Under the pieces are notes generated by a model. It was not told the DNA's origin, searched no databases, and worked only from the letters and a program-made list of their open reading frames with translations. Positions 1 to 8,831 of a DNA stretch of 38,328 nucleotides are shown here, piece after piece (the first letter of the stretch is position 1; each line of letters starts with the position of its first letter). A program made the translations under genes and the position numbers. The DNA lies in the NCBI GenBank assembly GCA_905612265.1, contig CAJQRI010000067.1:1-38328 (forward strand). The letters run 5' to 3'. This DNA is from an uncultured Nitrospinota bacterium (GTDB lineage: Bacteria; Nitrospinota; Nitrospinia; Nitrospinales; VA-1).

Positions 1-1917
1 ATCATCACCACCATAGCTGGGAACGGGACTGCTGGTTATTCCGGCGATGGGGGGCCGGCTTTAAAGGCATCCCTCAACTTTCCTGCTGGATTAGCGGTGG
101 ATGATAAGAGTAATGTGTATATTGCCGACCGCAATAATCACCGAATTCGAAAAGTTTCGCCCGATGGTATCATTACCACTGTTGCAGGAACCGGGGTGGC
201 AGATTTTGGAGGAGACGATGGCCCGGCGTTGGAAGCTCACCTTCACCTTCCTTCAGATATTGAAGTGGGGCTCAAAGGTGTGCTTTATATTTCAGACCGA
301 TCCAACAGCCGCATTCGCAAAGTAGATCAGGATGGAACTATTACCACCATAGCAGGAACTGGTCTTCCAGGTTTTGGTGGTGATTTTGGCCTTGCCGTTA
401 ATGCTTTGCTGAAATATCCATTTGGAATTTCCCTGGACCGTCACGGCAATCTCTATATTGCTGACCGGGGCAACAACCGAATTCGTAAGGTTGATAGTGG
501 TGGAATCATAACGACTCTTGCAGGGGACAGCATGCATGCCTTTGGGGGTGACTACGGCCCAGCCTCCTATTCCAATCTGGCCTATCCCACCGATGTGGTG
601 GTGGATGAAATGGATAATGTGTATATCGCGGATCGCAACAATAACCGCATTCGCAAGATAGACGGGCAGGGCGTCATCACGAGTTTTATGGGAACGGGCG
701 ACACTGATTTTAACGGTGATAGCGAAATTGCTCCAGAGACCAGCTTGCATCTGCCTTTCGCTTTAGCGATTCACCCCGACAACAAACTACTGGTGGCAGA
801 TCGTTCTCATTTTCGTGTACGTAGTGTCGGGCTTAAAAATTATGTTGTGACTACGGTTGCTGGTAATGGCAACTCGCTTTTTAAAGGCGATGGAGGCCCC
901 GGCCTTGGAGCTACACTGAACACACCGTCAGGTATTTGCATTGATAGTTATAACAATATCTTATTCACCGATTTACAGCACCATCGAATCCGCAAACTGT
1001 CTCCGGATGGCATCATCACGACGTTTGCAGGTAACGGACGTGAAGGCAATGAAGGGAATGACGGTCCGGCTCTATCCGCCTCCCTTTTTATGCCTTCGAC
1101 TCTGGCGATTGACAAGGAGGACAATGTTTATGTGGTGCATCGTCTTGGAAATGGTTGGACCATTCGAAAAATATCTGCCCAGGGCACGATAACGCATTTT
1201 GCCGGAAACGGACAACAGGGCGATAGTGGGGATGGTGGCCCGGCTGTGGAAGCTGCATTCTACACGATCAGTGACATTGCCACTGATAGGGAGGGTAATG
1301 TATTTATTTCCGACGCAACAAGTCGTTCGATTCGAAAAATAACTAGGGATGGCATTATCCAGAAGGTGTTGGATGAGACTATGGTGCCGATGGGGGAAGA
1401 GTTTCACCCTAACAGTGTTATGGTCGATGATGCTGGGACTCTTTACTTTTCTGATGCAGGGAGTAGTCGGATAGCTAAAATTGAAATCGATGGAACCTTT
1501 AAAGTCATTGGTGGAACCGGAGAATTTAAGGATGACGGGGATGGCGGTCTTGCAGTTTCTGCTGGAATCAGATCGCCAGGAGGTTTGCTTTTGGGGCGTG
1601 ATGGAACTGTCTATTTAGCTGAAGAGCAAACTGCAAGAATAAGAAAGATTGATGTGCAGGGCATCATTTCTCTAGTTGCGGGAACGGGAGTGACGGGTTA
1701 TTCGGGTGATGATGGGCCAGCCAGTCAGGCTCAGCTAAAAAGTCCTTTCAGAATGGTTTTTGATAATTCCGGGAACTTGATTTTTACCGATCGGGACAAC
1801 AATCGCATTCGAAAAATTGATACTCAGGGCATTATTTTTTCACTAGCCGGTCACGGTAATTTTGGTTGGATGCAGGATGGTTTGGAAGTCAAGTTCACCG
1901 TGCAGGATTTTCCTTAA
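1..1917 (+). CDS. NHL-repeat beta-propeller protein, 5'-truncated by the window edge
   Basis: The reading frame is open from base 1, so the GTG at 97 used by the ORF track is internal and the true start lies outside. The visible ~638 residues are tandem NHL repeats of about 47-58 residues, most often ~56. Each carries a strand like ITTVAGTG, a loop like GDGGPA, a hydrophobic segment, then YIADRNNxRIRK. I count eleven full units plus a C-terminal half unit (SLAGHGNFGW). That is enough for two six-bladed propellers. Repeats 5, 9 and 10 are the most diverged. NHL propellers are binding scaffolds, often secreted or periplasmic. The N-terminus is missing, so export cannot be judged, and no catalytic domain is visible. 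The gene ends 110 bases before proA with no clear terminator. The family assignment is firm; the ligand is unknown. Confidence 0.9.
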   Translation: MITTIAGNGTAGYSGDGGPALKASLNFPAGLAVDDKSNVYIADRNNHRIRKVSPDGIITTVAGTGVADFGGDDGPALEAHLHLPSDIEVGLKGVLYISDRSNSRIRKVDQDGTITTIAGTGLPGFGGDFGLAVNALLKYPFGISLDRHGNLYIADRGNNRIRKVDSGGIITTLAGDSMHAFGGDYGPASYSNLAYPTDVVVDEMDNVYIADRNNNRIRKIDGQGVITSFMGTGDTDFNGDSEIAPETSLHLPFALAIHPDNKLLVADRSHFRVRSVGLKNYVVTTVAGNGNSLFKGDGGPGLGATLNTPSGICIDSYNNILFTDLQHHRIRKLSPDGIITTFAGNGREGNEGNDGPALSASLFMPSTLAIDKEDNVYVVHRLGNGWTIRKISAQGTITHFAGNGQQGDSGDGGPAVEAAFYTISDIATDREGNVFISDATSRSIRKITRDGIIQKVLDETMVPMGEEFHPNSVMVDDAGTLYFSDAGSSRIAKIEIDGTFKVIGGTGEFKDDGDGGLAVSAGIRSPGGLLLGRDGTVYLAEEQTARIRKIDVQGIISLVAGTGVTGYSGDDGPASQAQLKSPFRMVFDNSGNLIFTDRDNNRIRKIDTQGIIFSLAGHGNFGWMQDGLEVKFTVQDFP

Positions 1918-1955
1918 AATAGCGGTTTATCCCAAGTAAAATTAAATAAAAGGGA

Positions 1956-1964
1956 TGTTATAAT
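1956..1964 (+). promoter_or_regulatory. Extended -10 promoter for proA
   Basis: The sequence TGTTATAAT combines a perfect TATAAT with the upstream TG of an extended -10 element. No good -35 hexamer lies 16-18 bases upstream, which is acceptable for this promoter class. It sits about 64 bases before the proA ATG, in the gap after the NHL gene, and would give a leader of roughly 55 nt. Confidence 0.55.
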
Positions 1965-2027
1965 CCTGTTTAGAGTAAAAACCTTATAAGTAATCCGTTT
2001 AAAGTAAATTGGGGTTTTTGATTAGAC

Positions 2028-3326
2028 ATGAATATTACTGATATTGCGAAAAATGCCAATACTTCGGCTTTGGTTCTGGCGCATCTTTCTACCGATTTAA
2101 AGAATCAGGCTTTGGGACTTATGGCTGATGCCCTGGAAGAAAACTGCGATGCCATTTTGTCTGCGAATGAAAAAGATTTAGAGTTTGCAAAGAAAGAAGG
2201 CATTGCCCAGCCATTGATTGCCCGCTTGGCTTTGAATGAAGAAAAAGTTAGTGGTATGGCAAAAGGCATTCGTAGTGTAGTGGCATTGGAAGATCCTGTG
2301 GGAAAAGTGAAAAGCACGATGGAGATGGATCAAGATCTGGTGGTTAAGCAGGTCACTTGCCCCATTGGTGTGATCGGAGCTATTTTTGAGTCCCGACCCG
2401 ATGCCGTACCGCAGATTTCTTCGCTATGTCTGAAATCTGGTAATGCAGTTATTTTAAAAGGCGGAACCGAGGCGCAGAATTCTAATAAAGTGATTGTTAA
2501 CCTGTTGGTGGAAGCAATAAGCAAAGTGCCCGGTTTACCTACATCGGCAGTTCAGATGATTGAGACACGTTCTGAAGTGGCGGACATGTTGAAGGAAGAT
2601 AAGTATATTCATCTAGTAGTTCCACGGGGGAGCAATGCTTTTGTGAAATATATTCAGGAAAATACAAGAATCCCGGTTCTGGGTCACTCCGAAGGAGTTT
2701 GCCACGGCTATATTGATAAGCTTGCTGATTTGGATAAATCTATTCGCATATGTCTAGATTCGAAGTTGCAGTATCCTGCTGCTTGCAACGCTATGGAGAG
2801 TTTATTGGTGCATAAAGATATCGCTGAAAAGGTTTTGCCTGATTTAGTAGGAATATTTAAGGAAAAACAAGTGGAGTTGGTGGGGTGCGTGAAAACATGT
2901 CAGGTTGTTCCTGAAGTTACCCTGGCGCATGAGTCGGATTGGGATATGGAATATAACGACCTTAAACTATCTATCAAAATTGTGGATAGTTTTTCTGAGG
3001 CGGTGAAGTTCATAAACCGGCATGGCTCCGGGCATACTGATGTCATCATTACAGAAAATTTGGAGCGTGCAGAGCAGTTTCTTAACGAGGTCAGTTCATC
3101 CAGTGTCATGTGGAATGCATCAACACGTTTTGCCGATGGTTTTAGATATGGATTGGGAGCGGAAATTGGCATCAGCACAAATAGGACGCATGCCAGAGGT
3201 CCGGTTGGATTGGAAGGATTGATAATCTATAAATATAAACTTTATGGGAACGGTCAATTAGCTGGCGATTACTCTGGTGCTAACGCGCGCGAGTTTACCC
3301 ATAAACCTTTAACACCGTCCATGTGA
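2028..3326 (+). CDS. proA: Glutamate-5-semialdehyde dehydrogenase (gamma-glutamyl phosphate reductase)
   Basis: This enzyme reduces gamma-glutamyl phosphate to glutamate-5-semialdehyde with NADPH, the second step of proline synthesis, in the cytoplasm. The 432-residue product is about the usual ProA length. It shows the aldehyde-dehydrogenase-like fold signatures VTCPIGVIGAIFESRPDA and LKSGNAVILKGG. The catalytic-cysteine region is QYPAACNAMESLLVH, and the C-terminal part contains ASTRFADGFRYGLGAEIGIS. The ATG follows the extended -10 promoter. The next gene begins 9 bases after the stop, so the M50 protease is probably co-transcribed. The proline partner proB is not in the window. Confidence 0.96.
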   Translation: MNITDIAKNANTSALVLAHLSTDLKNQALGLMADALEENCDAILSANEKDLEFAKKEGIAQPLIARLALNEEKVSGMAKGIRSVVALEDPVGKVKSTMEMDQDLVVKQVTCPIGVIGAIFESRPDAVPQISSLCLKSGNAVILKGGTEAQNSNKVIVNLLVEAISKVPGLPTSAVQMIETRSEVADMLKEDKYIHLVVPRGSNAFVKYIQENTRIPVLGHSEGVCHGYIDKLADLDKSIRICLDSKLQYPAACNAMESLLVHKDIAEKVLPDLVGIFKEKQVELVGCVKTCQVVPEVTLAHESDWDMEYNDLKLSIKIVDSFSEAVKFINRHGSGHTDVIITENLERAEQFLNEVSSSSVMWNASTRFADGFRYGLGAEIGISTNRTHARGPVGLEGLIIYKYKLYGNGQLAGDYSGANAREFTHKPLTPSM

Positions 3327-3335
3327 AATTTTAGC

Positions 3336-4205
3336 GTGAAGCAAGACAATCAAAACTCCCTTGAGGAAACCCCTCCTTCATTAGATTCCTCTGAATCTGA
3401 CATCTCTAAGCCGCTAAAGACAGAAAACTGGTGGTTGTTTTTCTTATTACTATCGGGAACTCTGGTAACAACTTATTTGTCGGGTGGCTTGCTGTTTTCA
3501 ATCAGCTTGATTCTGATTTTAGGAGCGCATGAGTTTGGGCATTACTGGGCCAGCAGAAGGAATGGGGTGCGTTCGACGTTGCCTTACTTCATCCCCGCTC
3601 CACCTGTCTTCATCGCCGGAACCTTTGGTGCTTTTATTCAAATCAAGCAGGTCATCCCTAATCGTAGGGTTCTAATGGAGATTGGTTGCGCAGGTCCCAT
3701 AGCTGGATTTATCGTGGCCTTGCCAACATTGGTATATGGACTGTCCCTTTCATATGTTTCGCCGTTACTGGGCATTGAAAGCGTCAATTATGGAAGCTCT
3801 CTGATATTAAATATTTGCGCGGAATTTGTCTTAGGAGTGGACCCACAGTCCTCGGACTTAAATATTAATCTGCACCCGATTGCGTTTGCAGGATGGATAG
3901 GCATGTTAGTGACCGCTTTAAACTTGATACCCATAGGTCAGTTGGATGGAGGGCATATTGTCTTTGCATTGTCCCCGAAACAACATAAATGGACGGGACG
4001 TCTTTTTTTTCTGGCATTATTTCCATTAGGGTATTTTTGGACAGGCTGGTTTTTCTGGGCAGTGATGATAGTGTTGGTGGGTTTTAAAACGGCGCCTTTG
4101 TTGGATGATACAGAAGAGTTAGGCACCCTGCATAGAGTGCTAGGACTGGTATCTATTTCAATTTTTCTGGTGACATTCATACCCATTCCCTTCTCCCTGC
4201 TGTGA
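3336..4205 (+). CDS. M50 (site-2 protease family) membrane metalloprotease
   Basis: The 289-residue protein starts at GTG, 9 bases after proA. After a polar N-terminal tail of ~30 residues it is a chain of hydrophobic segments typical of an intramembrane protease. The zinc site HEFGH lies within LGAHEFGHYWASRRNGV, and the second ligand motif is in NLIPIGQLDGGH. Both catalytic elements of M50 peptidases are therefore intact. Other members cleave transmembrane segments of signalling or envelope proteins. No PDZ domain is visible, so this is the short form rather than an RseP type. Its substrate cannot be read from the sequence, and pairing with proA looks like transcriptional convenience only. 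A ~420-base non-coding region follows the stop. Confidence 0.88.
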   Translation: MKQDNQNSLEETPPSLDSSESDISKPLKTENWWLFFLLLSGTLVTTYLSGGLLFSISLILILGAHEFGHYWASRRNGVRSTLPYFIPAPPVFIAGTFGAFIQIKQVIPNRRVLMEIGCAGPIAGFIVALPTLVYGLSLSYVSPLLGIESVNYGSSLILNICAEFVLGVDPQSSDLNINLHPIAFAGWIGMLVTALNLIPIGQLDGGHIVFALSPKQHKWTGRLFFLALFPLGYFWTGWFFWAVMIVLVGFKTAPLLDDTEELGTLHRVLGLVSISIFLVTFIPIPFSLL

Positions 4206-4432
4206 GTCTTAACATGCTGATAAATTGAGTATTAATTAGACCAAGGTAGGAATAATTTGGCTTTAAAGTACCCCAGAATAGTTGTCGTTCTATTTATATT
4301 AACTTCTTGAAAAATAAGGCCTTAAATCGCCTAATTGCCCATAGAAAATGGCGACTAATAGGTAACTAGTTGAAAATAAAGGGGTATTTTGTCAAAATTT
4401 TGTTAAATTTATGCGTTATATTTGGAATAATA

Positions 4433-4462
4433 TTGACAGGGGTGGGGGGGCTATGCTAAATT
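4433..4462 (+). promoter_or_regulatory. Possible sigma70 promoter in the leader of the TolC-like gene
   Basis: The gap 4206-4656 is one of the longest in the window. It holds a perfect TTGACA (4433-4438), an 18-base G-rich spacer and a weak -10 TAAATT (4457-4462). The G-tract spacer is unusual and the -10 matches only four of six positions, so confidence is low. If real, the transcript would have a leader of about 185 nt. I see no tRNA and no other ORF worth calling in this gap. Confidence 0.3.
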
Positions 4463-4489
4463 TACACCATCTGAGGGGTTCTAAGCTTC

Positions 4490-4514
4490 TGTCCTTTTAG
4501 CGGGACACTTTTTT
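4490..4514 (+). terminator. Terminator-like hairpin inside the leader (possible attenuator)
   Basis: TGTCC pairs with GGACA around an 8-base loop and is followed one base later by six T residues. It lies between the putative promoter at 4433 and the next start codon. It may therefore be an attenuator, or the end of a short transcript. The stem is only 5 bp, so it may be weak. Confidence 0.35.
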
Positions 4515-4656
4515 ATATAAGAGAACATTCTTGGTTGCCATCAAGGTTTCTTTTAGAAGTTTAGTGCCCCTCTTTTCTTTCCTTTAATCAAATCTCTGTT
4601 CTTAATTCCAATAAAACGTCCGTTTTTTCATGCATAAAAATACGTTGTGGAGTGTC

Positions 4657-5466
4657 ATGAAACCTTTAGTTACAAACCTGGCAATATTAACTCTACTTTC
4701 TACCCTTTTTCTTTCTAGTTCTCTAGCTGCCGGTGTGAAACCATTGCCTGGATTACAAAAGGCGGTTGAAGACATACGGTTTCATCATAAGGGTGAAGAT
4801 CTTTCCTTTTTAGCCGAGAAAGAGTATCAAGTCCGAAAGTATTATTATGAGATCCAAAGTAAAATGCAGAAACTGGAGATCCTGGAAGAAGTCAAAGAGC
4901 ATTTTGAAAAGGCGGTCACAAAATCCGAAGAAAAATATGATTCTGGTGAGGAAGAGGTCAGCCAATCTTCCATAACAAAGCTTAAACTAGGGCTTGCTGG
5001 GACTTTAAATGATATCTTAGAGTTGGGTAGTGATATAACGGTGGCACGATTATCAATGGCTGATATGTTCAATGAGAACTATTCTGTCGATGCAGAAATG
5101 CGCGAGTCTGTAATAGATCCTGTTGACTTTAAATTTAATGACTACAAAAAATGGTTTAAGGATTCTGGTCTTGCCGCTTTTACGAAGGACTTAAATAATG
5201 AATTGGATTTGAAGGTCGGTTATCTGAAAGCTGTGGAGAACAGAGGAAAGTTGCAACTTGCCCAGAAAAATCGCAAAATTACGAGGGCTTTGTTAGTGAG
5301 TGAAGCGGCTAATTATGATTTTGGAATTGGCGATCCGAGAGACTTATTCGAAGCCCTCATTATATATACTCGGGTATTGGGTGGCTATTATGATGCCATT
5401 TATAATTTTAACGTTTCTGTCGCGGAATTAAATCGAGTAAAAGCCCTATGGACAGGGAATCTTTGA
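4657..5466 (+). CDS. Secreted helical protein resembling part of a TolC-type outer-membrane efflux protein
   Basis: I chose the ATG at 4657 over the track's 4630. It has GGAG four bases upstream, and it opens a clean signal peptide (MKPLVTNLAILTLLSTLFLS, Ala-rich cleavage region LAAG). The mature ~245 residues are almost wholly helical and charged. The C-terminal part (NYDFGIGDPRDLFEAL followed by a helix with YYDAIYNFNVSVAELNRV) resembles the last helical hairpin of TolC-family proteins, where a FGLG..LDVLDA turn precedes a long helix. The protein is much shorter than TolC (~450 residues). It may be a periplasmic relative or a reduced duplicate rather than a channel. Its 3' end overlaps the first codons of the dprA remnant by 19 bases, which suggests an old operon. 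The function is unassigned. Confidence 0.7.
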   Translation: MKPLVTNLAILTLLSTLFLSSSLAAGVKPLPGLQKAVEDIRFHHKGEDLSFLAEKEYQVRKYYYEIQSKMQKLEILEEVKEHFEKAVTKSEEKYDSGEEEVSQSSITKLKLGLAGTLNDILELGSDITVARLSMADMFNENYSVDAEMRESVIDPVDFKFNDYKKWFKDSGLAAFTKDLNNELDLKVGYLKAVENRGKLQLAQKNRKITRALLVSEAANYDFGIGDPRDLFEALIIYTRVLGGYYDAIYNFNVSVAELNRVKALWTGNL

Positions 5467-6545
5467 AATATTGGCTGGCGTTAAATATGGTTGTCGAGGT
5501 AGGCCCCGGACCCTGTTTTATCGTTTAGTCCAAGGGCTGGTTTCACTGCCTGAAGTTTTTTCTGCATCAAGAAGTCAATTGTTGCGAGTCCAGGGTCTTG
5601 GCGAGAAGGTAGCAGGCGAAATAAAGAGCTTTGATGCCGACTCTGTTACAGAGTGCGAATTGAGGCTGGCTGATAAAGAGAGTGTAAGGACTCTAACCCT
5701 GGAAAGTCCAAATTACTCACCCTGCTAAAACTTACTTATGATCCTCCTCAAGTAAGGCAAAGCTCTAGATAATATTTCCTTTACTTTAGTTGTGGTGGAA
5801 ACGCGTACGCCTTCTGAATAGGGCAAGTTAATAGAGGAAGGGCTTTTTTTGAAACGGGCTTCTGAGAGATTTAGTATAATCAACGGCTTGGCTATAGGGA
5901 TAGATGCTTTGCCTCACAATGCGGCAATTTCCGCCGGAGCAGATACAATTGCTGTATTTGGTTGTGGTTTAGGGCACACCTATCCGCCGGAGAATATTAA
6001 GTTAAAGCAACAAATTGTTGAGCAAGGGGCTATAGTGTCTGAGTCCCTAATTTATGAGGCCCGACGGGAATAATTTCCCGATATAAAACAGGATCTCAAG
6101 TGGCTTAGCTTTAGGGGTCGTAGTTGTTGAGGGGGCTGAAAAAAGTGGAGCCTTATTCACTGCTGAATTTAATTTGGAGCAGGGCAGAGAGGTTTTCGCG
6201 ATTCCGGGCAGTATTATGCCGCTTAAAAGTAGTGGCACTAATAGTCTGATCAAAGCAGGCGCTAAGTTGATTGATAGCCCAGAGTCCACTCTTGAAGAAC
6301 TTTTACCCGCTTATGATGAAAGATTAAAGGCTAAGAAAGAAAGTGTTGAGCCTGAACTTGATAATGATCAGGAAAGAAAGATTTTTTATTTATTATCATT
6401 GGAAGGCCGACATATAGATGACTTGATTGAAAACAGCAATTTGTCTCCTGAGCAAGTTTCGGCTACACTGCTATAAGTGGGATTGGGAGGCTTGGTTCGA
6501 CAACTGAGTAGCAAAATGTATATTTCTAATTACGGCGATGAATAA
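5448..6545 (+). pseudogene. dprA: Decayed DNA-processing protein DprA (Smf)
   Basis: Joining three frames gives a recognisable DprA. It runs from a helix-hairpin-helix N-terminus (KYWLALNMVVEVGP, then RTLFYRLVQGL, VQGLGEKVAGEI), through the Rossmann core (INGLAIGIDALPHNAA, FGCGLGHTYPPEN, EQGREVFAIPGSI), to a C-terminal winged helix. Lesions visible: a lost C in the C-tract at 5504-5507; a lost C at 5720-5722; missing codons near 5749-5762; a TAG at 5819; a shift near 6047-6052; a TAA at 6084; and a TAA at 6474 before the end of the winged helix. The conserved VVGTR is also changed (VVVETRT). DprA normally loads RecA on incoming single-stranded DNA during natural transformation, so that role is probably lost. 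The order dprA-topA-trmFO is conserved in many bacteria, which supports the identity. Confidence 0.9.
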
Positions 6546-6560
6546 AACTAGTGAGGAATT

Positions 6561-8825
6561 ATGGGTAAATCGTTACTGATCGTTGAGTCACCTACCAAAG
6601 TCAACACGCTGAAAAAAATTGTTGGCAAAGATTTTATTATTAAAGCCTCGGTGGGGCACCTTAAGGATCTTCCCAAGAAAAAGCTTGGCGTTGATGTTGA
6701 GAACGACTTTGCTCCGGAATACATCACTATCCGGGGAAAAGGAAAAATTCTTCAGGAACTGAAAACTGCTGCCAAGAAATGTGACATGATTTATCTCGCC
6801 CCGGATCCGGATCGCGAAGGGGAAGCGATTGCCCACCATATTGGTAATGAGGTGGCAAGGTTCACCAAGGGAAAAATTGTTAGGGTGACGTTTAACGAAA
6901 TCACCAAAAAGGCGGTTTTGGAGGCTATCAAAAATCCGACTGAACTCAATCATAACCGTGTGAATGCGCAACAAGCTCGTAGAATTTTGGATCGGTTAGT
7001 GGGATATAAAATTAGCCCCATCTTATGGAAAAAAGTTCATCGTGGGCTGAGTGCGGGGCGAGTACAATCTGTTGCTCTGCGGATCGTTTGTGAAAGAGAA
7101 CGTGAAATCCTGGCCTTTGAGCCTCGCGAGTATTGGTCTATCACGCTGGAGTTGGAGGGCAGTGAGAAACCTCAGTTTCAGGCAAAGCTGTTTAAAATTG
7201 ATGGCGATAAAGCTGAGGTTGCCAATAAAGCTGAGGCAGATGAAATTCTCAAAGGTTTAGAAGGCGCCAAGCCTGTACTGGAAGACATTGTCAAGAAAGA
7301 GCGAAAAAGAAACCCAAGTGCTCCATTCATCACCAGTACACTTCAGCAGGAAGCTTCACGAAAACTTAATTTTTCCCCAAAAAAAACCATGATGCTTGCC
7401 CAACGTTTGTATGAGGGTATTGCCATGGGTAGAAAGGGGACTGTGGGTCTCATTACGTATATGCGTACCGACTCTGTGAAATTGTCAGACCAGGCTCTCG
7501 AAGAAGTTCGTGCCTTCATTCCTGAAAGATATGGCAAAGAGTTTCTACCTGGAACCCCCAATTTATATAAAAGTAAAAAGTCAGCTCAAGAGGCGCATGA
7601 GGCTATTCGTCCTACTGATGTTCTGTTGGAGCCGAGTACCATCAAGGAGAGTTTGGAAAAGGATATGTTCCGGCTTTATCAGTTAATCTGGTCGCGTTTT
7701 GTTTCCTGCCAGATGGTTCCCGCAGTTTTGGATACCACTCAATTTGACATCAAAACGGGGAAATTTTTATTTCGTAGTAACGGGTCGATATTGAAGTTTG
7801 CCGGCTTTATGAAAGTCTATGTAGAAAGCCAGGATGATGAAAAGGGTGATGCGGTGCAATCATCTGGAAAAGCTGATGACCGTCTGCTTCCTGCTTTGAA
7901 AAAAGGTGAAGAATTAAAAGTTCAGGAAGTTCTTCCTGAGCAACACTTTACTCAGCCTCCGGCTCGTTTTTCTGAGGCGATGCTGGTTAAGGAATTGGAG
8001 GATAAAGGTGTAGGACGGCCTAGTACTTATGCGGCGACCATCAGTGTGATTAAAGACAGGGACTATATTCAAAATGTGGATAGACGTTTGCAACCTGTCG
8101 AACTTGGCTTTATGATTAATGATCTTCTGGTTGAAAACTTTCCCGATATCATGACCACAGAATTCACTTCGAAAATGGAAGAGCAGTTGGACGATATTGA
8201 AGCAGGGAAGCTTGAGTGGGTCGATGCCCTTAGATCTTTTTATACTCCCTTTAAGGCAGACTTGGAAAAAGCTGAAGAAAAAATGAAGGACTTCAAAGCC
8301 CAGGTTGAAGAAACGGATGAAGTCTGTGAAAAATGTGACCAACCCATGATTATTAAATGGGGGCGTTTTGGAAAGTTCATGGCTTGTACAGGTTATCCAG
8401 AATGTAAAAATACGAAGGACCTTGGAGGAAAAGGTGACTCTGTGGATGGTGCCAAGGATGATGAGGTGGAAGGTAATTGTGATAAGTGTGACTCTCCTTT
8501 GATCATGAAAAGAGGGCGTTTCGGCAAATTCATTGCGTGTTCTAATTACCCTGAGTGCAAATTCACCAAGGCGATTGGCTTGGGTATTACCTGTCCTGAG
8601 GAAGCTTGTGAAGGAGAAATTGCAGCTCGCCGGTCTAAAAAAGGCAGAACCTTTTATGGCTGTACGAAATACCCTGATTGCAAATTCACCTCTTGGGACA
8701 AGCCTGTCGCGGAAGCCTGCCCAGAATGTAAAAATCCATTCTTGATTGAGAAATGGAAAAAGAACGAAGATCCATCAACTCTTTGCCCTAGTTGTGGCTA
8801 TAAGAAAACCGATGCTGCGGCTTGA
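6561..8825 (+). CDS. topA: DNA topoisomerase I (type IA)
   Basis: TopA relaxes negative supercoils by transient single-strand cleavage. The 754-residue protein has an N-terminal Toprim domain (SLLIVESPTKVNTLKKIVG and the acidic triad in APDPDREGEAIAHH). The catalytic tyrosine is Y300 in GLITYMRTDS. The domain IV motif is GVGRPSTYA. The C-terminus carries four Cys4 zinc fingers. The first two are nearly alike (CEKCDQPM...CTGYPEC and CDKCDSPL...CSNYPEC); the third is CPEEAC...CTKYPDC and the last CPECKN...CPSCG. Full length and all key residues are present, so the gene is intact although its upstream neighbour dprA is broken. trmFO begins 6 bases after the stop, so the two are very probably co-transcribed. 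Confidence 0.98.
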   Translation: MGKSLLIVESPTKVNTLKKIVGKDFIIKASVGHLKDLPKKKLGVDVENDFAPEYITIRGKGKILQELKTAAKKCDMIYLAPDPDREGEAIAHHIGNEVARFTKGKIVRVTFNEITKKAVLEAIKNPTELNHNRVNAQQARRILDRLVGYKISPILWKKVHRGLSAGRVQSVALRIVCEREREILAFEPREYWSITLELEGSEKPQFQAKLFKIDGDKAEVANKAEADEILKGLEGAKPVLEDIVKKERKRNPSAPFITSTLQQEASRKLNFSPKKTMMLAQRLYEGIAMGRKGTVGLITYMRTDSVKLSDQALEEVRAFIPERYGKEFLPGTPNLYKSKKSAQEAHEAIRPTDVLLEPSTIKESLEKDMFRLYQLIWSRFVSCQMVPAVLDTTQFDIKTGKFLFRSNGSILKFAGFMKVYVESQDDEKGDAVQSSGKADDRLLPALKKGEELKVQEVLPEQHFTQPPARFSEAMLVKELEDKGVGRPSTYAATISVIKDRDYIQNVDRRLQPVELGFMINDLLVENFPDIMTTEFTSKMEEQLDDIEAGKLEWVDALRSFYTPFKADLEKAEEKMKDFKAQVEETDEVCEKCDQPMIIKWGRFGKFMACTGYPECKNTKDLGGKGDSVDGAKDDEVEGNCDKCDSPLIMKRGRFGKFIACSNYPECKFTKAIGLGITCPEEACEGEIAARRSKKGRTFYGCTKYPDCKFTSWDKPVAEACPECKNPFLIEKWKKNEDPSTLCPSCGYKKTDAAA

Positions 8826-8831
8826 TTAATT

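Noticed and set aside
5471-6476. Three separate small genes in the ORF track (5471, 5849, 6174)
   Set aside because: They are consecutive pieces of one decayed dprA in shifted frames.
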